Assembly: GCF_017876655.1 (NCBI RefSeq)
Contig: NZ_JAGIOK010000001.1
Location: 248,001 to 312,000, forward strand
From: Microbacterium imperiale
GTDB lineage: Bacteria; Actinomycetota; Actinomycetes; Actinomycetales; Microbacteriaceae
Length of the DNA: 64,000 nt
Direction of reading: 5' to 3'
The position numbers and the translations under genes were made by a program. Below the pieces are notes generated by a model. The model worked only from the letters and a program-made list of their open reading frames with translations, had not been told where the DNA came from and ran no database searches. Each line of letters begins with the position of its first letter. Position 1 is the stretch's first letter. Of the stretch, positions 10,218 to 18,767 are shown one piece after another.

Positions 10218-11258
10218 ATGACCGCGAACTCCGTCCAATTCGGCCTCGACACGTTCGGCGACGTCACGATCGACGCCGACGGCTCGCTCCTGTCGGACGC
10301 CCAGACCATCCGCAATGTCGTCGACCAGGCGGTGCTCGCCGACGAGGTCGGTCTGCACTTCTTCGGCGTGGGGGAGCATCACCGCCGGGAGTTCGCGGTG
10401 TCGAGCCCCGAGATCGTTCTCGCGGCGGCGGCCTCGCGCACCCGCGACATCCATCTCGGCACCGCCGTGACGGTGCTCTCGAGCGACGATCCCGTCCGCG
10501 TGTACGAGCGGTTCGCGACCCTCGACGCGGTCTCGAACGGACGCGCCGAGATCATCCTCGGACGCGGTTCGTTCACGGAGTCCTTCCCGCTCTTCGGCTT
10601 CGATCTCGCCGACTACGAGATCCTCTTCGAGGAGCGCCTCGACCTCTTCGGTCGCCTGCGCACCGAACAGCCCGTGACCTGGCAGGGCAAGACCCGTCCG
10701 GCGCTGACGAACGCCGACGTCTTCCCGAAGACCGAGAACGGCCTGCGTGCATGGGTCGGTGTGGGCGGGTCGCCCGAATCGGTGCTGCGCACCGCGCATC
10801 ACGGTTACGGCCTCATGCTGGCGATCATCGGCGGCGGCGCGGCCCGCTTCCGGCCCTATGTCGACCTCTTTCACCGCACACGCGACGCGATGGGCGCGGA
10901 GCGGCTGCCCGTGGGCGTCCACTCGCCGGGGCACGTCGCCGATTCCGACGAGCAGGCCTGGGAAGAGGTCTTCCCGGCGATGAAGGTCAACCGCGACGCG
11001 ATCGGCGCCGAGCGCGGGTGGCCGCCCTACTCGCGGCTGCAGTTCCAGCACGATCTCGGGCCCGATGGCGCCGTCTACGCCGGATCGCCCGAGACGGTCG
11101 CGAAGAAGATCGCCGAGACCGTCCGGACGCTCGGTCTCGACCGCTTCGACCTGAAGTTCTCGCACGGCACGCTCGGCCACGAGCCGATGATGCGCTCGAT
11201 CGAGCTCTACGGCACGCGCGTCGTTCCGCTGGTGCGCGAGATGCTCGGCGACGCCTGA
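10218..11258 (+). CDS. LLM-class flavin-dependent oxidoreductase
   Basis: A 346-residue luciferase-like TIM-barrel oxidoreductase using FMN or F420. Recognisable features are VGLHFFGVGEHHRREF near residue 45, the flavin strand LGTAVTVLSSDDPVRVYE, and GRAEIILGRGSFTESFP. It resembles the group of probable LLM oxidoreductases built like structure 2I7G; the substrate is unknown. An ATG at 10203 is in frame, but the ATG at 10218 is preferred because AAAGGTG lies eight bases before it. Terminators and start signals suggest its own transcript. Whether the cofactor is FMN or F420 cannot be decided from the sequence. Confidence 0.87.
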   Translation: MTANSVQFGLDTFGDVTIDADGSLLSDAQTIRNVVDQAVLADEVGLHFFGVGEHHRREFAVSSPEIVLAAAASRTRDIHLGTAVTVLSSDDPVRVYERFATLDAVSNGRAEIILGRGSFTESFPLFGFDLADYEILFEERLDLFGRLRTEQPVTWQGKTRPALTNADVFPKTENGLRAWVGVGGSPESVLRTAHHGYGLMLAIIGGGAARFRPYVDLFHRTRDAMGAERLPVGVHSPGHVADSDEQAWEEVFPAMKVNRDAIGAERGWPPYSRLQFQHDLGPDGAVYAGSPETVAKKIAETVRTLGLDRFDLKFSHGTLGHEPMMRSIELYGTRVVPLVREMLGDA

Positions 11259-11301
11259 CGCGGTGGCTTCGGAGGGCGTCGCGGGTCAATAGCATGGAGC
11301 A

Positions 11302-12669
11302 ATGACCGATACCGCGACGCCCTCGGTGGCGCGCCGCCTCGACGCCCTTCCGTTCGGACGGCGTCACCTGAAGGTCCTCACCGGCTCCGGGCTGGGGTGG
11401 GCGCTCGACGCCATGGACGTCGGACTGATCTCGTTCATCATCACCGCGCTCATCGCGGAGTGGTCGCTCGAGACGTCGCAGGCCTCGTGGATCGCCTCGG
11501 CGGGCTTCGCCGGGATGGCGATCGGCGCGAGTCTCGGCGGCCTGCTCGCGGATCGCTTCGGACGCCGGTCGGTGTTCGCGGTCACGCTGCTGGTCTACGG
11601 GCTCGCCACCGGCGCGAGCGCGGCTGTCGGCGGGCTCGCCGTGCTCCTCGTCCTGCGTTTCGTCGTCGGACTCGGGCTCGGGGCGGAGCTCCCCGTCGCG
11701 AGCACCTACGTCAGCGAGTTCGCGCCCGCCCGTATCCGCGGACGGGTGATCGTGATCCTCGAGGCGTTCTGGGCCGTCGGATGGACGGCATCCGCCCTCA
11801 TCGGCTACTTCGTCATCCCGCAGGTCGATGAGGGGTGGCGGTGGGCGTTCCTCATCGGTGCCATCCCCGCGGCTTACGCCCTCGTCGTGCGCTGGGGGCT
11901 GCCCGAGTCGGCTCGGTGGCTCGAGCGGCGCGGGCGTCACGCCGAGGCCGACGCCGTCGTGCGCGAGTTCGAGGCCGCCTCACCGGATGCCGCGTCGGGC
12001 GTCGCCTCGCCGGGCGCCGCCGACCCCGCGCCCACTGAAAACGCCGCGCCTGCCCCGGTCACCGCCGGGCGCGGCCGCATCGGCGCGCTCTGGAGCGGGG
12101 AGTTCCGCGCGCGGACGGCCTGCCTCTGGCTGGTGTGGTTCTGCGTCAACTTCTCGTACTACGGCGCATTCATCTGGATCCCGACGATCCTCTACACCCA
12201 GGGCTACGACCTCGTCCGCTCGTTCGGGTTCACGCTCATCATCACCCTCGCGCAGCTGCCCGGCTACGCCGTCGCGGCCTGGTTGATCGAGGTGTGGGGG
12301 CGGCGCGCGACCCTGTCGGTGTTCCTCGTGGGCTCGGCCGTCGCGGCCGTGGTGTTCGGCACCGCGAGCACCGAGGGCGTCATCATCGGCGCCGGCATGG
12401 CGCTGTCGTTCTTCAACCTCGGTGCATGGGGCGCGCTGTACGCCGTCACTCCCGAGATGTACCCGACGTCGATGCGCGGCACCGGAGCCGGCTGGGCCGC
12501 CGGTGTGGGCCGCATCGCCTCGATCCTCGCGCCGCTGTCCGTCCCGCCGCTTCTGCTCTGGGGCGGTGCGCCGGTGCTTTTCGTCGTGTTCGCGATCTTC
12601 TTCGCTGTCGCGGCCGCGGGAGCTTGGGGCCTCGCCGACCGAAAGGGGATGGCACTCGATGAGCGCTGA
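11302..12669 (+). CDS. MFS transporter (sugar/aromatic-acid porter type)
   Basis: A 455-residue, 12-helix major facilitator. The loop 2-3 motif LADRFGRRS and its second-half counterpart WLIEVWGRRA are present, as is the post-helix 5 block LPESARWLERRGRHAEAD typical of sugar porter and NiaP/aromatic-acid:H+ symporters. A hydrophilic Ala/Pro-rich insert of ~35 residues sits in the central cytoplasmic loop. The start ATG at 11302 follows TAGCAT by six bases (leaderless). Its end overlaps the next gene by 11 bp, so an SGNH hydrolase is co-translated. The substrate is unknown; a small organic acid or sugar is likely. Confidence 0.88.
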   Translation: MTDTATPSVARRLDALPFGRRHLKVLTGSGLGWALDAMDVGLISFIITALIAEWSLETSQASWIASAGFAGMAIGASLGGLLADRFGRRSVFAVTLLVYGLATGASAAVGGLAVLLVLRFVVGLGLGAELPVASTYVSEFAPARIRGRVIVILEAFWAVGWTASALIGYFVIPQVDEGWRWAFLIGAIPAAYALVVRWGLPESARWLERRGRHAEADAVVREFEAASPDAASGVASPGAADPAPTENAAPAPVTAGRGRIGALWSGEFRARTACLWLVWFCVNFSYYGAFIWIPTILYTQGYDLVRSFGFTLIITLAQLPGYAVAAWLIEVWGRRATLSVFLVGSAVAAVVFGTASTEGVIIGAGMALSFFNLGAWGALYAVTPEMYPTSMRGTGAGWAAGVGRIASILAPLSVPPLLLWGGAPVLFVVFAIFFAVAAAGAWGLADRKGMALDER

Positions 12670-13435
12670 GTCCGCGGCATCCGTCCGTTACGTCGCGATC
12701 GGCGACTCGTTCACCGAGGGCGTCGGCGATGAGCTGCCCGACGGCGCCGTCCGCGGCTGGGCCGATCTCGTGGCCGCCGGCTGGGCCGACGCGACGGGCG
12801 AGAGCATCCAGTACGCGAACCTCGCCATCCGCGGCAGGCTCGTGCGACCCATCGTGGACGAGCAGCTCGAGCCCGCACTCGCGCTGCGGCCGACCCACCT
12901 GTCGTTCAACGGCGGCGGCAACGACATGCTGCGTCCGCGTACCTCGGTCGAACATGTCCTCGAGGCGTTCATGCAGGTCGTACGCCGCTGTGATGAGGAG
13001 GGCGTGACCCTCATCGTCCTGTCGGGGGCGAACCCGTCCGCGCAGCTGCCGTTCGGCAGCCTCGTGAACCGGCGCGGCGACGCACTGTCGGACGCCGTCG
13101 TCAGCCGGCTCAGCGACCGCGACGACATCGTGCGCGCGCTGAACTGGTACGACCGCACTCTGACGCACCCGTCGTACTGGTCCGCTGACCGGCTGCACAT
13201 GAACGCTCGCGGTCATCACCGCGTCGCGGCGCGGGTGCTCGGCTCGCTCGGCATGGACGCGCCGGGGGAGTGGTGGGCGCTGCCCGCCGAGCAGCAGGCA
13301 CCCGCACTGGCGCGTGGCGAGTACTTCCGCGAGCACCTCGCGCCGTGGGTTCGGCGGCGGCTGACCGGTCGGTCGTCGGGCGACGGGCGCGCGCCCAAGT
13401 TCGGGTCGTGGGTCGAGGTGTCACCGCGGGGGTGA
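12659..13435 (+). CDS. SGNH/GDSL hydrolase
   Basis: A 258-residue lipase/esterase-fold enzyme. Block I VAIGDSFTEGVGD carries the nucleophile Ser, block III is GGGNDML and block V is DRLHMNARGHH with Asp and His, so the catalytic residues are all present. No signal peptide is seen, so it is predicted to be cytosolic. The ATG at 12659 lies inside the end of the MFS gene (11-bp overlap), implying coupled expression; a role in processing an imported ester is possible but speculative. It is paralogous to the protein at 51787-52635, sharing even the C-terminal WVxRRL...SSGD region. Confidence 0.85.
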   Translation: MSAESAASVRYVAIGDSFTEGVGDELPDGAVRGWADLVAAGWADATGESIQYANLAIRGRLVRPIVDEQLEPALALRPTHLSFNGGGNDMLRPRTSVEHVLEAFMQVVRRCDEEGVTLIVLSGANPSAQLPFGSLVNRRGDALSDAVVSRLSDRDDIVRALNWYDRTLTHPSYWSADRLHMNARGHHRVAARVLGSLGMDAPGEWWALPAEQQAPALARGEYFREHLAPWVRRRLTGRSSGDGRAPKFGSWVEVSPRG

Positions 13436-13538
13436 GGCCAGCATGCTCGCTGGGTCGGTGTCAAGCAGGTGCGCGGGTTCGGCTCGGAGCGCCAGGATCG
13501 GAGCCGTCCGCTTGTACGCCCGTCCCGAAGGAGCTGTC

Positions 13539-13799
13539 ATGAGCATTGGTGCCGGAATCGCCCTGTTCGTCATCGGAGCGATCCTCGCTTTCGCCGTCAA
13601 CGTCGAGGTCGAGTTCGTCGACCTCGACCTGGTCGGCTACATCCTCATGGGCGCGGGTGCGGTCATCTTCGTCCTCGGTCTCGTGCTGCTCGCCCGTCGC
13701 CGCCAGACCGAGACCGTCAGCCGCACGGCGATCGACCCCGCCAGCGGTCAGCGCGTGACGCGCAACAGCTCGACCACCTCGGGCGACCCCACCCTCTGA
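13539..13799 (+). CDS. DUF6458-type small membrane protein
   Basis: An 86-residue protein with two transmembrane helices: MSIGAGIALFVIGAILAFAV at the N-terminus and VGYILMGAGAVIFVLGLVLL at ~32-51. A polar basic tail follows (LARRRQTETVSRT). This matches the actinobacterial DUF6458 family of unknown function. GAAGGAG lies seven bases before the ATG at 13539. It converges with the MFS gene on the other strand with a single base between stop codons. Confidence 0.78.
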   Translation: MSIGAGIALFVIGAILAFAVNVEVEFVDLDLVGYILMGAGAVIFVLGLVLLARRRQTETVSRTAIDPASGQRVTRNSSTTSGDPTL

Positions 13800-13800
13800 C

Positions 13801-15138
13801 TCAGCGTCGCGGGCGGCGCGGCGCATCCATGCCGATGTGGATGCGGGTGCGCTTGCGCTCGATCGCGATGAACGTGCCGCCGAGGAGCCAGAGCGGAACC
13901 TGCGTCAGGAAGGCGATGCGGAACGCGTCGAGCGTGTAGGTCGACGGCGTTCCCGCGCCCTGCAGGTCGAGGGCCAGGCCGATCGCGAACACCGCCAGGA
14001 GTGCCGCGAGGAACCCGCCCGAGTTGGTGAGCCCGGTGGCCGTGCTCAACCGATGCGACGGGTTGTGAGCGCGCGCATGGTCGAACGCGATCATGGATGC
14101 CGGTCCGCCGGTCGACAATGCGATGGCCAAGGCGACGAGCAGCCACAGTGGCGCCGGCCCCGGCCACAGCAGCACGGCCGTCCACGCCGCCAGTTGCACG
14201 CCTACCGCGGGAAGCACGAGCGCGCGCGAACGCAGGTTCGGAATGCGGCGGGAGAGGTCTCCGACGATCGGGCCGAGGACCATCCCGGCGAAGACGTACA
14301 GCGTCGTGATGAGCGTTGCCTCGGACTGCGTGCGGCCTTCACCGGCGGTGAGGAACGGGATGCCCCACAGCAGGATGAAGGCTGTGCCGGCGAACGGCGT
14401 CGTGAAGTGCGACCAGAACGCGAGACGCGTGCCGGGGTGAGCCCACGCGGCGCGGATGCCGACGCCGGTGTCGACGCTCGAAGTGACGACACGGATGGCG
14501 CCGGTGTCGGTGTCGACGGTGACGTCGCGGTCTACCTCGGGTGGGTGATTGCGGATCACGAGGAACACGAGGATCGCGAAGAGCACGCCGAGCCCGGCGA
14601 TGCTGCCGAAGGCGATCGACCACGTGGTGGCGTGCAGCAGCGCCGAGAGCGGAATGATCGCGACGAGCTGTCCCGCCTGCCCGATGATGCCGGTGAGCTG
14701 CACCATCACCGGGCCGCGTTGCGCCGGGAACCAGGTCGCGACCAGGCGCAGCACCGCCGGGAAGATCGCCGCGTCGCCGGCACCCAGAAGCATGCGTGCG
14801 ACGATCGCGACGCCGACACTGGGGGAGAGGGCCATCGTCAACTGCCCGACCGCCATGAGCACCATGCCGACGGTCATGATCGGGCGCGAGCCGTATCTGT
14901 CGAGCAGGACGCCGATCGGCAGCTGCATCCCGCCGTACACAGCCAGCTGGACCACCGCGAACAGCGACAGGGTCGCGGCATCCGCCTGGAAGCGCTCGGC
15001 CGCGTCGACGCCGACCGCCGAGAGCGAGGTGCGGTTCGTGATCGAGAGGACGTACGCTGCAACGCCCGTGCCCCACACGAGCCACGCCCGCAGGTCCGGT
15101 CCGCCGCGGTCCGGGGGAGCGGATGCGGCGAACGTCAC
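13801..15138 (-). CDS. MFS transporter
   Basis: A 445-residue, 12-helix major facilitator. The loop 2-3 motif LLDRYGSRPIM is recognisable, and LSITNRTSLSAVG in helix 1 and the FPAVLRLVATWFPAQRGPVM stretch resemble the nitrate/nitrite- and anion:cation-symporter-like MFS groups. A ~45-residue charged loop sits between the two halves. The substrate is unknown. The GTG at 15138 is preceded on its strand by TAGCGT at a six-base distance, so the mRNA is probably leaderless. It is divergent from the YdeI-like gene. Confidence 0.87.
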   Translation of the reverse strand: MTFAASAPPDRGGPDLRAWLVWGTGVAAYVLSITNRTSLSAVGVDAAERFQADAATLSLFAVVQLAVYGGMQLPIGVLLDRYGSRPIMTVGMVLMAVGQLTMALSPSVGVAIVARMLLGAGDAAIFPAVLRLVATWFPAQRGPVMVQLTGIIGQAGQLVAIIPLSALLHATTWSIAFGSIAGLGVLFAILVFLVIRNHPPEVDRDVTVDTDTGAIRVVTSSVDTGVGIRAAWAHPGTRLAFWSHFTTPFAGTAFILLWGIPFLTAGEGRTQSEATLITTLYVFAGMVLGPIVGDLSRRIPNLRSRALVLPAVGVQLAAWTAVLLWPGPAPLWLLVALAIALSTGGPASMIAFDHARAHNPSHRLSTATGLTNSGGFLAALLAVFAIGLALDLQGAGTPSTYTLDAFRIAFLTQVPLWLLGGTFIAIERKRTRIHIGMDAPRRPRR

Positions 15139-15197
15139 CCCTCCACGCTACTCCCGTCGTGTCGCGCGACAGCGGTCGCGCTGCCATAATCCGAGGC

Positions 15198-15626
15198 ATG
15201 CGGTTCGAGACGACGCTGTTCCAGACCGGCAACAACGCCGGCATCGAGGTCCCTCCCGAGATCGTGCATGCGCTGGGCGGCGGTCAGCGCGCCGCCGTCG
15301 TGGTGACCGTCAACGGCTTCAGCTATCCGAGCACGCTCGCCGTCATGGGCGGACGCCACCTGATCCCGTTCTCTGCCGACAAGCGCGCAGCAACCGGTCT
15401 CTCCGGCGGGGACCCGATCGATGTGACGCTCGAGCTCGACACGACGCCGCGTACGGTCGATGTGCCCGAGGATCTCGCCGCGGCACTCGAAGAGGCGGGC
15501 GTGCGCGGGACGTTCGACGGCCTCGCACCGAGCAAGCGCAAAGCGGATGTCGCGAACGTCACCGGCGCGAAAGCGGCAGACACCCGCGAGCGTCGCATCG
15601 CGGCGATCGTCGCACGCCTCAGCTGA
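15198..15626 (+). CDS. DUF1905/YdeI-OmpD-associated family protein
   Basis: A 142-residue cytosolic protein. The first ~95 residues match the DUF1905 beta-barrel (FETTLFQTGNNAGIEVPPEI, GGRHLIPFSADKRAATGLSG). The C-terminus KRKADVANVTGAKAADTRER matches the Omd_A helix found in YdeI-like proteins. Some relatives protect against bacteriocins, but the biochemical role is unknown. The ATG at 15198 follows CATAAT by seven bases, so the transcript is probably leaderless. Confidence 0.85.
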   Translation: MRFETTLFQTGNNAGIEVPPEIVHALGGGQRAAVVVTVNGFSYPSTLAVMGGRHLIPFSADKRAATGLSGGDPIDVTLELDTTPRTVDVPEDLAAALEEAGVRGTFDGLAPSKRKADVANVTGAKAADTRERRIAAIVARLS

Positions 15627-15638
15627 GACCCGGGGGAG

Positions 15639-16394
15639 TCAGGCGACCGGCAGCAGGGCCGCGCGCCACAGGTCGCGGTGGCGGCTGACGAAACTGTTCA
15701 CGGTCGACCAATGATCACCGTGCCCCGAGGCGAACATCGTCGCCCAGGGTTCCTTCCCCGTGGCGTACGAGGTCCGTAGCAACTCGTACATAGCGGCGGC
15801 GCGGTCGGCCATCGCCTCCGGCAGAGCGCGCCGCATCTTCTCGTCCGCGCGATATCCGTCGACGAAAGCGGCCAGATTCGCGGCCGCGAGGAGCGGGTCG
15901 AGCGCGGCATCCGAGAGGGCGAATGCCTGCGCGGCGTAGGCCAGATCCCACACCCGGGTACTGGGTGCCGCAGCATCCCAATCGATGAACACCCACCGGT
16001 CTCCGACGAGCAGGTTCCACGGGGCCAGGTCGTTGTGACAGACGAGTTCGGCGCCGGGCGCGGGGATCGCCGTCTCCCACACCGCGTCAGCGGGCGGGAT
16101 GTAGGCGGCGCTGGCGTCATGAATCGCTCGTACCATCGCGCCCACACGCCGGAATTCCGCGGGGGAGAGGGGGCCGGCCTCGATGGCCAGAGTTCCGGGG
16201 ACGAACTCCTGAATCTGGCGACCCTGCTCATCGCGACCCTCGGGAGTCGGGGCATCGACGCCGGCTGCGCGGAGCGCGTTCACGAAGGAGACGACGCTGG
16301 CAGTTGATGCCGTCCACGGCTTGCGGACGGTCCCATCGATGCGGACGACAGCGCCGCTTGCGTTGCCACCCGCCAGCGGCTCCTCGTAGCTCAC
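15639..16394 (-). CDS. Aminoglycoside phosphotransferase (APH)-fold protein
   Basis: A 251-residue small-molecule kinase-fold protein. Brenner's catalytic motif is present as CHNDLAPWNLLV and the Mg-binding motif as VFIDWDAA. The N-terminal glycine-loop region is short (LAGGNASGAVVRIDGTVRKP). Many such proteins in actinobacteria are not resistance enzymes, and nothing here shows that an antibiotic is the substrate. The GTG start at 16394 is chosen for its excellent AGGAAGGA ribosome site; a TACACT -10 lies ~30 bases upstream. It converges with the YdeI-like gene. Confidence 0.82.
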   Translation of the reverse strand: MSYEEPLAGGNASGAVVRIDGTVRKPWTASTASVVSFVNALRAAGVDAPTPEGRDEQGRQIQEFVPGTLAIEAGPLSPAEFRRVGAMVRAIHDASAAYIPPADAVWETAIPAPGAELVCHNDLAPWNLLVGDRWVFIDWDAAAPSTRVWDLAYAAQAFALSDAALDPLLAAANLAAFVDGYRADEKMRRALPEAMADRAAAMYELLRTSYATGKEPWATMFASGHGDHWSTVNSFVSRHRDLWRAALLPVA

Positions 16395-16526
16395 GGAACG
16401 TCCTTCCTGACGACACCGCCGAGTGTAGATCGTCGTACGGCACGCAGAGGGTCGTGGCGTTCCGTAACCGGCGGCTGTCGGTAATGATTGCTGTGAACCG
16501 ATCCGGAGGATTCGAGCAATACGGAT

Positions 16527-17018
16527 GTGAGCCCCGATAACGAGGTGATTGAGCGCTCGGCGCGTGAGCCGGAGGCCTTCAGCGCGCTGTTCGAACGACA
16601 CGCTACGTCCGTGTACCGGTATGCGGCGCAGCGAATGGGAGACCGCGTTGCCGAAGACGTGATGTCCGAGACTTTCCTCGTGGGAATCGCAACCCGTTTG
16701 ATGCGGAAACACGCCCGGCTCGAGGCGACCGCGTGGCGCGGACTCTCCACCGACCTGGCCGCACGGATCGCGCCTGACCTCATCGAACAGGCTGGGGCCC
16801 GCGTCGACGCCGAGAGGTTGACGCGGCGGCTGACGAAAGCGCTGCGGAAGCTGGGAGCTGCCGACCGCGACACATTGCTCCTGTATGCGTGGGCCGACCT
16901 CGACTACGCGTCGATCGCGGACGCGATCCCTCGGGCGCGGTCCAGAACGCGGGTCGCTGCGATGAGCTGCTCGTTGCCGGCAGCCGCGACCGGGGAGGCC
17001 CTTCAGAACCCAAACTGA
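16527..17018 (+). pseudogene. Decayed ECF sigma-70 factor
   Basis: The frame encodes 163 residues that begin like an ECF sigma factor: EPEAFSALFERHATSVYRYA and VAEDVMSETFL (region 2). The text then jumps to GIATRLMRKHA, as if ~25 codons ending in the usual RPWLFGIA block were deleted. Region 4 starts normally (LTKALRKLGAADRDTLLLYA, DLDYASIADAI), but the recognition helix is replaced by PRARSRTRVAAM; one frame over, IPSGAVQNAGRC faintly resembles the missing segment, suggesting a frameshift. DNA recognition should therefore be lost. No anti-sigma gene follows. It could still make protein, but it looks like a relic. Confidence 0.72.
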
Positions 17019-17084
17019 CATAATGTGCATTATCGGCGGCATCCCGATCGTTAGGACCGGGATCATCGGCGCAGCGAAGCGGGT

Positions 17085-17744
17085 TCAGGCGGGATCTCCC
17101 AGCCGGTAGCCGCGGCCGCGCACTGTGCTGATGATTTCGCGCTGGGTTTTCCGTCGTAGGTAGTGAACGTAGGTATCGACGGTCGTCGTGCTTTCCCCCT
17201 GGGCAAAGACGCGCGCGAGCAGCTGTGTGCGAGAGAACGTGCGCGTGGGCTCATTCGCAAGCACCGCCAGCAGTGCGGCCTCTGTCTCTGTGAGCGAGAC
17301 TCGCTCGCCGTACATCGACTCGATGACGAGGTCGCTCTCGTAGAAGACCCAGCTCCCGATGTCGCGTCCGACCTCGACGCCGGTGTCGTCGCGTGTGAGT
17401 GCTCGCAGTCGCGCGGCGAGTTCCTGGAAGTCGAAGGGCTTGACGAGGTAGTCGTTCGCACCAGCATCCAGACCCTCGACCTTGTCGTGCACCTGCCCGA
17501 GCGCCGTGAGGATCAGAACGGGTGTGGCGATCCGTCGACGTCGCATCTCGCGGATGACATCGAGGCCGCTCGTCCTCGGCAGGCCACGGTCGATGATCAT
17601 CACCGCGAAGGTTGTCGTCTCGACAGCCGCGAGGGCGTCCTCCCCTGATCCTGCTAAAGCGACGTCCCAGTCAGTGGCGAGGACGTCGCGCATGATAGGA
17701 CCGAGTCGGGGATCGTCCTCGACGATGAGCAGTTTCAAGCTCAT
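17085..17744 (-). CDS. OmpR-family response regulator
   Basis: A 219-residue regulator. The receiver domain has acidic pair Asp11/Asp12 region, phosphoacceptor Asp52 (MIIDRGLP) and Lys102 (YLVKPF). A winged helix follows at ~130-217, with the recognition helix TVDTYVHYLRRKTQ and the wing STVRGRGYRLG. The ATG at 17744 shares ATGA with the stop of the upstream kinase, so the pair is co-translated. It is the last gene of the LCP-SEDS-kinase-regulator set. Targets are unknown; control of its own operon is the simplest guess. Confidence 0.92.
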   Translation of the reverse strand: MSLKLLIVEDDPRLGPIMRDVLATDWDVALAGSGEDALAAVETTTFAVMIIDRGLPRTSGLDVIREMRRRRIATPVLILTALGQVHDKVEGLDAGANDYLVKPFDFQELAARLRALTRDDTGVEVGRDIGSWVFYESDLVIESMYGERVSLTETEAALLAVLANEPTRTFSRTQLLARVFAQGESTTTVDTYVHYLRRKTQREIISTVRGRGYRLGDPA

Positions 17745-18751
17745 GATCCGCACTCCCCCACGATGAGCGGCAGGCGCAGTTCAAAGGATGTCCCGCCAGG
17801 ACCGGGATCGACGACCCGAATCCTTCCTCCGTAAGCCTTGGCGACATCGCGCACCAGCGCGAGGCCGATGCCCCGTCCCGTCGGGCGAACTCGCCCGGGC
17901 CGATCCCCTTGCGCGCCGCGATCGAACACGCGCGTCGGATCGATGCCCACGATCCCCAGACCTTCATCGGCAATGGTGATGAGGACGACGGACCCCCTTC
18001 GCTGCGTCGCGACGCGGACGGTGCCACCGGTTGGCGAGTGTTCGATCGCATTATCCAGGAGCGCGATCAGGCATCGGCGGAGCTCGATGGCGGGAAGCCC
18101 GACCGTCATCGGATTGGCAACGGGCGTCAGATCGATCGAGACACCGTTGGGTGTCGCAATGCAGCGCAGATCGAGGCAGGTGGACTCCAGCACGGCGCTG
18201 AGGTCGGCCGTGCCCGCGGAAGACCCGCTATCCGTCACCGTGACGATCAGGTCGTCGATCACTGCCGACATGATGCGCACGTCCTCGCGCAGCTCGTCGA
18301 GGATGAGCCGCTGCGCTTCTCCGACGGGGTGCAGCGCCATGAGGTGCTGGACGCGGGCGTCGAGCACCGCGAGCGGGGTGCGTAGTTCGTGGCTGGCATC
18401 GTCGATAAAGCGTCGCTCGCGCTCGAGGGCGTCCGCTAGCGGTCGCACCGCTCTGCGAGCAACCAGGCGCGCCGCGATGTCAGCGCAGATCGCGGCACCG
18501 ACGGCTAGAGCTGTGAGCGCGACAAGGAGTTCCGCGAGGTCGAGGCGAAGCTCGACTTCGCCAGGTCGAAGGGGGCGCTGCATCTCGTCGAGCGTCGTCT
18601 GCCACAGCACGAATCCCAGGATGACGAGACCGCCGAGCAGAACGAGCGCGACGCAGATCACCATGACCTCATGGCCGAGACGCTGCGCGGAGCGACGGAC
18701 TATCGGCTCGTCACCGGCCACTGAGGGGCTGAGCAGTGTCTGCACCCGCAT
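17741..18751 (-). CDS. Membrane sensor histidine kinase
   Basis: A 336-residue kinase. Two helices (~28-50 and ~72-98) flank an external loop of only ~20 residues, so the signal is probably sensed in or at the membrane. The DHp helix has His121 in DDASHELRTPLAVL. The ATPase domain shows N-box LLDNAIEHSP, G1 DEGLGI and G2 GRGIGLALV. The ATG at 18751 is chosen after a GGAGACGGG site, 16 bp behind the SEDS gene stop; the frame stays open further upstream. It overlaps the regulator by 4 bp. Its operon position suggests envelope sensing. Confidence 0.9.
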   Translation of the reverse strand: MRVQTLLSPSVAGDEPIVRRSAQRLGHEVMVICVALVLLGGLVILGFVLWQTTLDEMQRPLRPGEVELRLDLAELLVALTALAVGAAICADIAARLVARRAVRPLADALERERRFIDDASHELRTPLAVLDARVQHLMALHPVGEAQRLILDELREDVRIMSAVIDDLIVTVTDSGSSAGTADLSAVLESTCLDLRCIATPNGVSIDLTPVANPMTVGLPAIELRRCLIALLDNAIEHSPTGGTVRVATQRRGSVVLITIADEGLGIVGIDPTRVFDRGAQGDRPGRVRPTGRGIGLALVRDVAKAYGGRIRVVDPGPGGTSFELRLPLIVGECGS

Positions 18752-18767
18752 CCCGTCTCCGTATCGC

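Noticed and set aside
15639..16394. Aminoglycoside resistance gene
   Set aside because: The protein has the APH fold and catalytic motifs, but no specific similarity to known resistance enzymes is visible and such folds serve many small-molecule kinases.
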